DNA of 64,000 bases from an uncultured Lentisphaeria bacterium (GCA_934661755.1 CAKUJM010000005.1:25669-89668); one strand, 5' to 3'. Counted from the first letter of the stretch, positions 1 through 7,842 are shown. Notes: generated by a model from the letters alone, not told the origin. Numbers and translations: made by a program.

Positions 1-566
1 GCATGTTGGCCTGGGTGCGGCCGTTGTGACGCGCGATGCCATCCCTATCACGGGTCATGTCGTTGGCAAAACCATAGTAGAACAGCAGATTCGGCCAGTG
101 CGCATCCATGATCAGCATCGCCTTGGATGGCGATACGATGTTGTCCCATTTCCACGTGGCGTAGGGCTTCAGCCCGAAATTCTCGTTCATGCCATAGCTG
201 CTGGCGCGCTCCTCCACCCCCTTGTCCGGACAATGCAGCACCGGCCATTTTACCCAGTCCTCGATCCCGGTCACATAGCTGAGGTACGACTTCCAGTTCC
301 AGCCCCATTGTCCCGTCCAGGGACCGCTGTTTTCCCAATTCACAACCGGCGGATACACGCCATGCTCGTCGCCATAGAGGGTCATGTAAATGCCCAGCTG
401 CTTGAGGTTGTTGATGCACTTGATGCTGCGCGCCTTCTCCCGTGCCTTGCTCAATGCCGGCAACAACATCGACGCCAATATGGCAATTATGGCGATTACA
501 ACTAGCAACTCTATTAGCGTGAACAACTTATGCTTATTGATAACTGTTGAGGGGGGGTAGATACAT
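1..566 (-). CDS. H-X9-DG-type pseudopilin (partial, 5' frameshifted)
   Basis: This is the 5' part of a prepilin-like secreted protein that continues beyond the left edge. From about base 535 leftwards the minus strand reads [20 protein letters not shown], a classic type IV/type II secretion prepilin cleavage site and hydrophobic helix, followed by [12 protein letters not shown] and a Trp-rich region. [10 protein letters not shown] just before the edge is where the family's His-X9-Asp-Gly motif begins. The only ATG with a ribosome site (GGAGATG upstream) is at 564-566, but it reads MYLPP through a run of seven C and stops at 534-536. One C fewer would join it to the pilin frame. In this family each protein is probably exported and processed by a prepilin peptidase; its function is unknown. 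It could be phase-variable, use transcriptional slippage, be a pseudogene, or contain an assembly error. Family call is secure; expression state is not. Confidence 0.8.
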
Positions 567-619
567 GATGATCATCTCCATGTCAGGGGTAATGTCAAAA
601 AACAATTGCCTCTGACATT

Positions 620-647
620 ATTATAGGAAAAAACACCCCAAACTCAA
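620..647 (-). promoter_or_regulatory. sigma70-like promoter of the left pseudopilin
   Basis: Read on the minus strand, TTGAGT (642-647) and TATAAT (620-625) are separated by 16 bases and lie about 55 bases upstream of the ATG at 566. The same arrangement, including the flanking TTTGGGGTGTTTT stretch and a GAGGCAAT segment downstream, is found upstream of the second pseudopilin at 7400-7428. That duplication supports a functional promoter. No transcript data are available. Confidence 0.65.
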
Positions 648-715
648 CCGCCTTACGAAATATCCTTCTGAAATTATTTGCCGTTATATGAAATTTAATG
701 AAATTATAGAGGCCC

Positions 716-731
716 AATATGATATCTTATG
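716..731. promoter_or_regulatory. operator-like palindrome, copy 1
   Basis: AATATGATATCTTATG is a near-perfect inverted repeat centred on GATATC. The same motif occurs at 7499-7514 (CATATGATATCTTATG, the best copy) and 9851-9866, each upstream of a minus-strand gene of this carbohydrate region and followed by AAAA. It sits about 70 bases upstream of the predicted -35 box. It could be the site of the LacI-type regulator encoded at 10368, but this is inference from proximity only. Confidence 0.4.
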
Positions 732-782
732 AAAATGCGGCATTCCGGCCAGCCGGCCAAATTCCAAGCCGTTCAGCTGTTT

Positions 783-890
783 CCGTGAAGCCGGTGATTT
801 TACGTAGGAATGAGGATTTTTGAGGTCGCATGCCGGGAGCGCGTGTCCGAAAAATGACGAAATCGTGGCGCAAGAAAACCAGCTTCACGG
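783..890. repeat. ~110-bp imperfect palindromic repeat, copy 1
   Basis: The element begins CCGTGAAGCCGGTGATTTT and ends AAAACCAGCTTCACGG, so its ends are inverted copies. The middle holds GCATGCCGGGAGCGCGTG, itself partly self-complementary. Six related copies occur in this window at 7565, 18720, 43078, 52650, 54214 and 59835, in both orientations. A long hairpin is possible. There is no open frame that would suggest a transposase; it resembles a REP or MITE-like element. Confidence 0.75.
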
Positions 891-904
891 ATTCAATATT
901 CAAT

Positions 905-1052
905 GAAAATGCCAGCCGTTCTTGGCCGCCATCATGATTGCCACGACTATTGTCACTGCCGGCCTGGAGGACACACGATGGCCATTACATTGTCCGGGTG
1001 GTGGGTGGGGGGCGGGAATCCCCTTGTTATAGTAGTCTCCATGTCATAATGG
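905..1052 (+). repeat. three-copy micro-ORF/G-quadruplex element, copy A
   Basis: This 148-bp block is almost identical to 7694-7842 and shares its full length, without gaps, with 9910-10047. On the plus strand it contains a 48-codon open frame (ATG at 905 is the A of ATGAAAATG at 903, stop TAA at about 1048) encoding a peptide with a DCHDYCHC Cys/His cluster and SGWWVGGGNP, ending in a hydrophobic tail. Bases 996-1016 hold at least four runs of three or more G with short loops, a G-quadruplex motif. About 75 bases of the 3' half are invariant in all three copies. I do not recognise the element or the peptide. Confidence 0.7.
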
Positions 1053-1307
1053 ATCCGCGGCGCGGTCGCCGGAAATGCCGCGGTTGCGAAAGCGCAATTC
1101 CGATTCCGGATGACGCGTCGGCAATTGCGCCCGCACCATCGACGGATAGCCGCACCCGAAGGCGGACTCGCAACCGCCCCCCTCTGAGATCATCCTCCGG
1201 CGCGGCGTCATCCCGAAAACGGAGGAAGCCTGTGTTCGAATCGCATCTAAAAAGAAAATCAGCCCGCCGATATGAAACACGTATCCAATGGCCTGCGCCT
1301 TGATTAG
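1053..1307. other. intergenic stretch with no recognised feature
   Basis: This lies between copy A of the three-copy element and the 3' end of the GH130 gene. It is GC-rich and open in several frames but shows no family resemblance, ribosome site or RNA fold that I can support. A TTCGAATC segment near 1236 resembles a tRNA T-loop, but no tRNA can be built around it. Confidence 0.5.
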
Positions 1308-2309
1308 CTACTTGCACTCCGCAAAGGCGGCGGAAATGCGCATGTCGGCACATCCATAGTATACGATGTGCCGCCCCTTGAATTCCACAACTCCGGAGGC
1401 AAAGCACGCAAATGGCGCAATCCCGTAGAATTCGTAGAGCTCCTTTGGGGCAATGACCGGACGATCACAGCGGGCAATGAGCCGCGAGGGATCATTGCGG
1501 TCAAACAATGCCCATCCAACACTGTAGAACATCATCGGATGCAACGGCAAATAGGATGGCGTCACCGCCCTGGCCAGCGTTTCCGCCTGACGGCGCCCGG
1601 CATCACCATTATAGAGCAGCAATACGCCGTCATCGGAAATTATCGGCGCGGCCACCGCCTCGCAAAGGCCTTCGTCAAATTTTCCCGGACGCGGCGACAA
1701 CACCGGAGCATCGACGAGATGCCAATTTCGCAGGTCCTCCGACCAGGCCAGGCGCAAATGCCAGTTGTCATAGTATGCCCAGTACTTCCCGTTGATTTTC
1801 TCCGGCGTGACCGCAATGGCGCGTGACGGCAGGATCTCTCCCAGCAGCTCCCAATGCACGAGGTCATCCGAAAGGGCGGCCAGCCCCGGCGTCATGGTAT
1901 TGAACCTGCCGGATGGTCCGCTGTATACGCCGGTATAGGTGAGAAGCCATTGCCTGCCGATTTTGACTAGCCGTGGGTCTTCAAAGCCTCCCGTGAATGG
2001 CGACTCCGGCCCGGGAAAAAACTCCGGCACCGGCGTCGGGGACATGGTGAAGGCGAAGCCGTCCCCGCTGACTGCCCAGCCAAAGCTCGACACGCTCCAG
2101 TTGCCTGGAGATGACGGCCTGCGCGCAAAGTCGATGCACCGGCAAAGCAGATGCACCTTGCCATCCTTCACGGTTGCGGCGGGGTTGAAAATCGCATCCG
2201 CGCAATAGGAGGCGCCATTCGGACGCAAAACCGGATTGCCGGGATACTTCTGCAAACGGTTGACCCATTCAAAAGACTCGGGCAAGGTGCTGGGGATGGT
2301 CGATTCCAT
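1308..2309 (-). CDS. GH130 beta-mannoside phosphorylase-type enzyme
   Basis: This 333-residue protein belongs to glycoside hydrolase family 130, five-bladed beta-propeller enzymes that mostly phosphorolyse beta-mannosides such as mannosyl-glucose or mannobiose. Family motifs are visible: NPAA at residues 42-45, GGFEDPR at 107-113 where D111 is the likely catalytic acid, and a YYDN segment about residue 170. There is no signal peptide, so it acts in the cytoplasm on imported oligosaccharides. It lies 29 bases after the GH5 gene, last in a minus-strand unit of pseudopilin, large secreted GH5-like enzyme, GH5 and GH130. This order suggests depolymerisation outside the cell followed by cytoplasmic phosphorolysis of beta-mannan-type oligomers. 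Some GH130 members are hydrolases, so phosphorylase activity is likely but not certain. Confidence 0.85.
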   Translation of the reverse strand: MESTIPSTLPESFEWVNRLQKYPGNPVLRPNGASYCADAIFNPAATVKDGKVHLLCRCIDFARRPSSPGNWSVSSFGWAVSGDGFAFTMSPTPVPEFFPGPESPFTGGFEDPRLVKIGRQWLLTYTGVYSGPSGRFNTMTPGLAALSDDLVHWELLGEILPSRAIAVTPEKINGKYWAYYDNWHLRLAWSEDLRNWHLVDAPVLSPRPGKFDEGLCEAVAAPIISDDGVLLLYNGDAGRRQAETLARAVTPSYLPLHPMMFYSVGWALFDRNDPSRLIARCDRPVIAPKELYEFYGIAPFACFASGVVEFKGRHIVYYGCADMRISAAFAECK

Positions 2310-2338
2310 TTTCTTGAATGTCTGTGACTTGATCTGTG

Positions 2339-3313
2339 TCAGTATCTTTGCAGCAACGCCACGATATCCCGATCATATTGATCCGGATGGGCTTCATCAC
2401 GGTACAATCCAAAGCCGCCATGGCATGTCCACCACGCCCAGCCGATATTGCGCTCCTTCAAAATGGCAAGCAGATCCTCCAGCCAGGAAAGCATCACCTT
2501 CCGTGGAGTATTCTTGTAGCATCCAAGTTCACCGCAATGAATCGGCATCTTATGCTGGTTGGCGACCTCCACCCAGTAGTCGAAATGGCCGGCGAGGACC
2601 TCGCGATCCCACCAGACGCCATATTTGTCCCGCATCGGCCAGGCCGGCATCATGTCAGCATGGCCGAGGGTGTAGTGAGTAAGGAAGGATGGCCTGTAGC
2701 AATGGACACTTTGCCCGACATTGGGCAGGCCAGTCAAGCCCAGCACCGGGTCGTTGCCGCAATTCCAGCCGTCGATCATGCACAACCGCGTGGGGTCGAT
2801 CCCATGGACTGCCTCCACCGCCGCCTCCATGACCCGGATGTACTGCTGCTGGGTAATATACCAGCTATCCGGCTCATTGAGCAGATCAAAGGTCAGCTGA
2901 TCTGACGATATTCCCCGGTATCTTGCCGCAAGCACTTCCCAAAAACGGCAAAAATGGCCATCGTCATCGGCCAATGAAAATGGGTCGCTCTTTTCATCAC
3001 AGTTGATGCAATACCCCGGCGCCCGATGCAAATTGAGATCGACATGGAGGTGATGCTTTTCGCCCCACGCAATCGCCTGGTCAATCAATTCGAGCTTCCG
3101 GTCATCAGCCTGATATGGCGACTCCGCGGAGGCAAGCAGCCGATAGCTAAGCGGCAGCCGCACAAAGTCAAATCCAAAATCCGCGACTTCCTGGAAGTCC
3201 CGTTCGATGAATTTGCCGCGGCGCCACTGCGCATCGGCATAGCAGGATGCCGGCGTACAAAACATGCCGTCGAGGTTTATGCCGCGATAGCGGGGAAAGA
3301 AGGTCTGTTTCAT
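2339..3313 (-). CDS. cytoplasmic GH5 beta-glycanase/mannosidase
   Basis: A 324-residue single-domain TIM-barrel enzyme of glycoside hydrolase family 5. RGINLDGMF opens the barrel, DFGFDFVRLPLSYR is the typical second strand, FDLLNEPDSW at 143-151 carries the acid/base E147, and the nucleophile is E262 in HCGELGC. No signal peptide is present, which is unusual for a polymer-degrading GH5 and fits a role on short imported oligosaccharides. It is 18 bases downstream of the large secreted GH5-like gene and 29 bases upstream of GH130, so the three are probably co-transcribed. The substrate cannot be read from sequence alone; a beta-1,4-mannan or glucomannan oligomer is suggested by the GH130 neighbour. 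Confidence 0.85.
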   Translation of the reverse strand: MKQTFFPRYRGINLDGMFCTPASCYADAQWRRGKFIERDFQEVADFGFDFVRLPLSYRLLASAESPYQADDRKLELIDQAIAWGEKHHLHVDLNLHRAPGYCINCDEKSDPFSLADDDGHFCRFWEVLAARYRGISSDQLTFDLLNEPDSWYITQQQYIRVMEAAVEAVHGIDPTRLCMIDGWNCGNDPVLGLTGLPNVGQSVHCYRPSFLTHYTLGHADMMPAWPMRDKYGVWWDREVLAGHFDYWVEVANQHKMPIHCGELGCYKNTPRKVMLSWLEDLLAILKERNIGWAWWTCHGGFGLYRDEAHPDQYDRDIVALLQRY

Positions 3314-3331
3314 GGCAGATGGTGCAATGGG

Positions 3332-6300
3332 CTATTTTTCGGCCAGTTCAAAGAAGACTGCGGGCTCCCCGAGGACGGTGGTGTCGATTTGAATTGACAG
3401 CCGGCCGCCGCCTGCTTCCAGCGGGATCTCCTCGATGCGGGTGCCATCGCAACGCAATGCGTAGAGCACCGGATTCTTCATCGCGCTCTTCAGCCCAAGT
3501 TCGAATTTTCCACAACGATAGAGCACCGGGAGCTTGCCGATGCTTTCCAACTCCAGGCGTTTGGGCGAGCTGAAGCGCATGCCGCTGTTTACGGCATCCG
3601 TGGCAATGACCAGCAGCAGCCGCCTGGATTCGTCAATGGACGCATCATCCTGGGAAATCACGGCGATCAACGCGGGAATGGAGGCGTTCTGGATTGTCAG
3701 CGAGGACAGCGCCGCGGCCTCTGAGGTCTTCACCGTCATGGCCTCGATGCGCGGAGCGACGACGGAAATCTCCTCCCGATTGTCATTCACCGTCACTTCG
3801 CCGCTTCCCGACTGGAAAATCCTCTCGCGGGGCCGGCTTTGATTGTCGTCGGGAATGATGGACTTGCGCCTGAGAATTTCCACCAGCTCATTCGCATCGC
3901 CGATGCCCTGCAGCCGATTGTCCTCACGATCGCGCAAATCGCCCTTGATTGGCGACAGGTAGATATCCGCGGCGGCTTCCTCGTTGCCGCCCTTTTGCGG
4001 TCCGGCATAGAGAATTCCGGTACGGGTAAGCCAGCTCAGGATCGACCCATATTGAAAATGCACAATTGACTTGCCGCCGGAGGGCAGCTCTTCTTCGGTA
4101 ACCAGGAAGGCGCTGGAGCCAAGGTTGGCCTTGAGATAGCCGCGCTTCCAGATGTACTCGCTGATGACTTCGTATGCCCGGTTGATGGGATCCGGGGCAT
4201 TGAAGAAGCTCTCCAGCGGCTGCGGCGTCGGCAGCAGCGACTCGCAATGCGTGGTGATGCCATCCCAGCCATTCAGCGCGGCAATGACCGGATGAATCAA
4301 CCCGCTTTCATGCCGGTATTGATTCCAGAAGACGTAGTTGTACTCGGTCGTGAGAAATGGACGGTCGATCAGCCGCCAGGCCCCCATGAACCCGGAGTGT
4401 ACGCCGGCATGGGATGCCTGGGCAACCAGCCGCTTGCCCCCAGCCATTTCAGTATGCGAAAAATAGGGATGGGAGCTATTGACATCCAATTGCGCCAGCG
4501 GACCGATCCGGCTGATCTGATGGCCGTTGTCGAAATTGAAGCACAGCCCCTTGTATCCCGCCTTGCGGACGACGTCCTCGTAGAACTTGATCAACTCGAG
4601 TTCCTTCTTCATGACGAAGAGGTTCATCGCGGCGCCAAGGGCGTTCTTTTCGCCGGCGACTGCGCCATTCAATTTGGGGAATGGCCCAGGTTCGCCGGTG
4701 CGCTCACGCTGGAATGCCTGCCACTGGTCATCCAGGGCGCTGACTGTCTTTTCACTCCAGTCGAACAGCTGCTCGTTGCAGAACTCAACCAGAAACACGG
4801 TATTCTCGTCTGCCAGGGCATTTCCGGTATAGGGATTCTTCAGGCGCATCATCCAGGTCGCACCCGCCGCCCAGTTCCTGCGGTAAGCCTCGTCATAATA
4901 GAGGCGCGACTTGAAATCCCCGGGCATGGAATTGCCTGCCCAATCTGGCTTGGAATCGGTGAACATCGAAGCGGTGCCGCAGATGTCCAAGGTCACGTAT
5001 ATTCCGCGATCCCGGCAGCATTTCACCAGGTAATGGAAGAAATCCACCTTCGCCGGATCAAATGGCACCTCCTCAGGGGTTGACGGCATCCTGTCAATGT
5101 CATGCTTCTCCCACTTCATGAGACCGAGATTCATCAAATGCAGCCGGACCATGTTGAAACCGCCACGGAGCAACGCATCGGTGAATTCCTCCAGCAGGAC
5201 CTTATATCCGCGTGGGTCACGCAGCATCCCGCAGGGATAATCGAACAGCCGATGCGTCAAATACAGCGTCCCGCGCATCCGGATCGGCGCATCTGGGGCA
5301 CTGGCGAACGCCAAATGCCCTCCGGATGAAACAATGCGGTCGCGGTTGCCTTTGGGAAAGCCGCAGCCAGACAGATCCAGCGCACTGCCGGCGGCCGGAT
5401 AGACCGGCATGGTCATCGCGCGCCATTCGTGATTCGCGTCATACTGGAAGACCTTCAGCGGCTCGCGGTAGAATTCAAAGTCCGCCAGGGTTGCGGCGAT
5501 CACAATCCAATTGCTCACCCCAGTCGAACGCAGCTTGACCTCCACCGCACCCTCCGGCACCGGAAACTTGGAGACGTAGGCGCCAATGCGGACCAGGTCG
5601 TTGCGTTCCTCCAGCGCAAGCGCGCCATTCCCATACTCGCGCGGGCTCCACCACTCGCCAGTATCAACGCCATGGCGGACCTCCTGAATCGCCTCGGAGC
5701 CATCCGGCAGCACGAATACCAGTTGCGCCACCACCTCGGGGTTGGACGGCGCGTGGGTCTCGGCATTGAGCAAATAGAGATATTTGCGCGGATGGTCAAT
5801 GGCCAATGAGACCTCCTTCAGCCCGGTTCGCACCGCGGCGCCATCAAAGGACAGAATCGCCCTTCCGCCATTGCGCCCCGGATCGAGGACATTGAATGGC
5901 ACCTGGCAAAATCGCCTCTTCCCCAATGGGAAATTCCGGAAGTCGTTGGATGGCCCCTGGTCGCTCCAGCCACCCTTGCCATCGCCTGCAATCTCATCGG
6001 CAAAGCCAAAATTTGCCTGCCGTGAAATATCGATGGCCGTATAGGCGGAAAGCGGCTCCACCTGGAAATTCCGGATGCAGATCCGGGTGCCAGCGGGGTT
6101 GTCGCCAAGAAAGAAGGCCTGGCCAACCGCATCCGCCGGATAGGATCCGACGGCGGTGAAGGCAAACGAATACCGCTGCCACTCGGAATCCAGACGCCAT
6201 TTCATTGTGCGATGATCTAAATCGGCGACAAAATTCCAGGGTTCGTTATTCTGCTTTATGCTGAATGACAGATTCGCCGCCTGGGAGGCACATGCCTCGA

Positions 6301-6541
6301 AGGATACCCGGTAGACCTGTGAATTGTCGAAGGGATTGTCGGCCGCAATGGTGAATGAGGCATGCCAATCGACCCGGCCCTGCGGCGAATGCACCAGGGA
6401 GATGGCGTATTCGCCAGGCATTGGCTCCTCCAGGGAAAGCTCCGCCCCGCCGCGGGTGCCGGTGCGAACCACCTGCCCCGCCATGGCGATGGCGGCAGCC
6501 GCAACCCAGCACAATGACATGCAAAGAAATCTGATCTTCAT
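3332..6541 (-). CDS. large secreted GH5-like glycoside hydrolase with N-terminal beta-sandwich domains
   Basis: This 1069-residue protein starts best at 6541 (MKIRFLCMSLCW), with AAGGA ten bases upstream, and has a clear signal peptide ending near AMAG. About residues 25-165 look like a CBM4/9-type carbohydrate-binding sandwich, 175-360 like a second beta domain, 395-790 like a GH5/clan A TIM barrel, and the remainder like a C-terminal beta domain. In the barrel, RGGFNMVRLHLMN, VEFCNEQ (E590, probable acid/base) and LTTEYNYVFW (E733, probable nucleophile) are the expected catalytic positions. It is first of three hydrolase genes, 37 bases after the pseudopilin remnant. It is probably periplasmic or extracellular and makes the first cut on a beta-glycan. 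Family assignment by motif is fair; subfamily and substrate are unknown. Confidence 0.75.
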   Translation of the reverse strand: MKIRFLCMSLCWVAAAAIAMAGQVVRTGTRGGAELSLEEPMPGEYAISLVHSPQGRVDWHASFTIAADNPFDNSQVYRVSFEACASQAANLSFSIKQNNEPWNFVADLDHRTMKWRLDSEWQRYSFAFTAVGSYPADAVGQAFFLGDNPAGTRICIRNFQVEPLSAYTAIDISRQANFGFADEIAGDGKGGWSDQGPSNDFRNFPLGKRRFCQVPFNVLDPGRNGGRAILSFDGAAVRTGLKEVSLAIDHPRKYLYLLNAETHAPSNPEVVAQLVFVLPDGSEAIQEVRHGVDTGEWWSPREYGNGALALEERNDLVRIGAYVSKFPVPEGAVEVKLRSTGVSNWIVIAATLADFEFYREPLKVFQYDANHEWRAMTMPVYPAAGSALDLSGCGFPKGNRDRIVSSGGHLAFASAPDAPIRMRGTLYLTHRLFDYPCGMLRDPRGYKVLLEEFTDALLRGGFNMVRLHLMNLGLMKWEKHDIDRMPSTPEEVPFDPAKVDFFHYLVKCCRDRGIYVTLDICGTASMFTDSKPDWAGNSMPGDFKSRLYYDEAYRRNWAAGATWMMRLKNPYTGNALADENTVFLVEFCNEQLFDWSEKTVSALDDQWQAFQRERTGEPGPFPKLNGAVAGEKNALGAAMNLFVMKKELELIKFYEDVVRKAGYKGLCFNFDNGHQISRIGPLAQLDVNSSHPYFSHTEMAGGKRLVAQASHAGVHSGFMGAWRLIDRPFLTTEYNYVFWNQYRHESGLIHPVIAALNGWDGITTHCESLLPTPQPLESFFNAPDPINRAYEVISEYIWKRGYLKANLGSSAFLVTEEELPSGGKSIVHFQYGSILSWLTRTGILYAGPQKGGNEEAAADIYLSPIKGDLRDREDNRLQGIGDANELVEILRRKSIIPDDNQSRPRERIFQSGSGEVTVNDNREEISVVAPRIEAMTVKTSEAAALSSLTIQNASIPALIAVISQDDASIDESRRLLLVIATDAVNSGMRFSSPKRLELESIGKLPVLYRCGKFELGLKSAMKNPVLYALRCDGTRIEEIPLEAGGGRLSIQIDTTVLGEPAVFFELAEK

Positions 6542-6578
6542 GACAATAAATTCCTTCAACAATATGCACGAGCGGCGG

Positions 6579-7342
6579 CTACTGGATCTTGTTCCAGTGA
6601 TCCTCGGTCAGCAGCTGATCCAGCAACTCCACCGCGCCAGCCGATCCGGGAACGTGACACTGAATCCCCTCCACATGGCCATCAACCGCACCCCAGTTGA
6701 AGGTCTGGCGATGCTTCGGATATGGTGTGCCGGCATACTCATCCTTGCGCATCGACGCACAGGGGCGGTTGGCATCATCTGGAACATTTCCCGCCCTTAC
6801 CGCCGACTTTCCAATATAGGAAGCTTCACCCAGCATGATTGCCGAGCTGCTCTTCCGAATCCGTGCTGCCTTCTGCCCAACAATGCCATATTTTACAAAG
6901 TTACCGCAATTCAAGCCATAGCTGGTTCCGCGGTCATACATTGCGAAAACCCAACTGTCGGCATAGTTGCTGTTGTCATAGTTGAATCGGGCGATGGAAT
7001 ATATACCGCCGGGCGCATAGGGCGAGGAAAGATCATGCGGACAATACAACGCCTTGGGACTGCCGACATACTTGTAGGTCGGCTGCAACCACATCGGACT
7101 TTTTCCCCACTCCCCCACATAAAAAGGCGGGAAGAAATCCTCATTGTCCATGGTGTATTGGATCATCGCCATGCCCAACTGCCGGATATTGCTGATACAT
7201 GACGTGGTCCGCGCCTTCTCCCGCGCCTAACTCAAGGCCGGCAACAACATCGACGCCAATATGGCAATTATTGCGATTACTACCAGCAACTCTATGAGCG
7301 TAAACGATTTATGCTTATTTACAACTGGGGGGGTAGATACAT
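6579..7342 (-). pseudogene. H-X9-DG pseudopilin remnant (nonsense codon and poly-C frameshift)
   Basis: The minus strand encodes [20 protein letters not shown] (about 7300-7260), then LPALS, a stop codon TAG at 7227-7229 and AREKAR. The paralogue at 1-566 has AAG (Lys) at that position, so a single A-to-T change made the stop. Downstream the frame is intact for 200 residues and ends with the diagnostic His-X9-Asp-Gly motif KHRQTFNWGAVDG. The ATG at 7340-7342 reads MYLPPQL and stops, because the C run (7327-7333) would need eight instead of seven bases. The body from codon MGMAMIQYTM (7178) could be translated on its own but would lack the export signal. It is first in the unit leading to the GH5/GH130 genes, so its transcription may still matter for them. 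Confidence 0.8.
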
Positions 7343-7399
7343 TATGACCATCTCCATGCTAGGGTGAATGCCAAAAAAAATCGATTGCCTCCGACGCTA

Positions 7400-7428
7400 A
7401 TTATAGGAAGAAAACACCCCAAACTCAA
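7400..7428 (-). promoter_or_regulatory. sigma70-like promoter of the pseudopilin-GH5-GH130 unit
   Basis: On the minus strand TTGAGT (7423-7428) and TATAAT (7400-7405) are 17 bases apart, about 57 bases upstream of the ATG at 7342. It is the twin of the promoter at 620-647. It probably drives the whole 7342-1308 unit, because the gaps inside that unit are only 18-37 bases. Confidence 0.65.
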
Positions 7429-7498
7429 CCCGCTTCACGAACATTCCTCTGAAATTGTTTGCAACGATGTGGTAATTAATGAAAAAACATGGTGACAC

Positions 7499-7514
7499 CA
7501 TATGATATCTTATG
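7499..7514. promoter_or_regulatory. operator-like palindrome, copy 2
   Basis: CATATGATATCTTATG is symmetrical except at one base pair on each side. It is the best of three copies (see 716-731 and 9851-9866) and lies about 70 bases upstream of the -35 box. A local LacI-type regulator (10368-11324) is a candidate binder. Confidence 0.45.
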
Positions 7515-7564
7515 AAAATGCGTATTCCGGCCAGCCGGCCAAATCCCCGGCTGTTCAGCTGGAT

Positions 7565-7672
7565 CCGTGAAGCTGGTGATTTTGCGTCAGAATGAGTTTT
7601 TTTTAGGGAGCATGCCGGGAGCGCGTGTCCGAAAAATGACGAAATCGTGGCGCAAGAAAACCAGCTTCACGG
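7565..7672. repeat. ~110-bp imperfect palindromic repeat, copy 2
   Basis: It runs from CCGTGAAGCTGGTGATTTT to AAAACCAGCTTCACGG and is highly similar to the copy at 783-890. The whole upstream segment of the two pseudopilins (operator, this repeat and the micro-ORF element) is a segmental duplication. Confidence 0.75.
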
Positions 7673-7693
7673 GCTCAGGATTCAATATTCAAT

Positions 7694-7842
7694 GAAAATG
7701 CCAGCCGTTCTTGGCCGCGATCATGATTGCCACGACTATTGTCACTGCCGGCCTGGAGGACACACGATGGCCATTACATTGTCCGGGTGGTGGGTGGGGG
7801 GCGGGAATCCCCTTATTATAGTAGTCTCCGTGTCATAATGGA
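7694..7842 (+). repeat. three-copy micro-ORF/G-quadruplex element, copy B
   Basis: Almost identical to 905-1052, with the same 48-codon plus-strand frame ending in TAA and the same G-quadruplex motif at 7785-7805. Here the frame is open further upstream, to 7647. It lies between the 3' end of GH20 and the palindromic repeat upstream of the second pseudopilin. Confidence 0.7.

Noticed and set aside
26..505. Plus-strand open frame at the left edge
   Set aside because: It is the antisense of the pseudopilin, whose minus-strand frame has unmistakable prepilin sequence.
1225..1250. tRNA T-arm-like TTCGAATC segment
   Set aside because: No acceptor, D or anticodon arm can be placed around it, and the possible stem pairs poorly.
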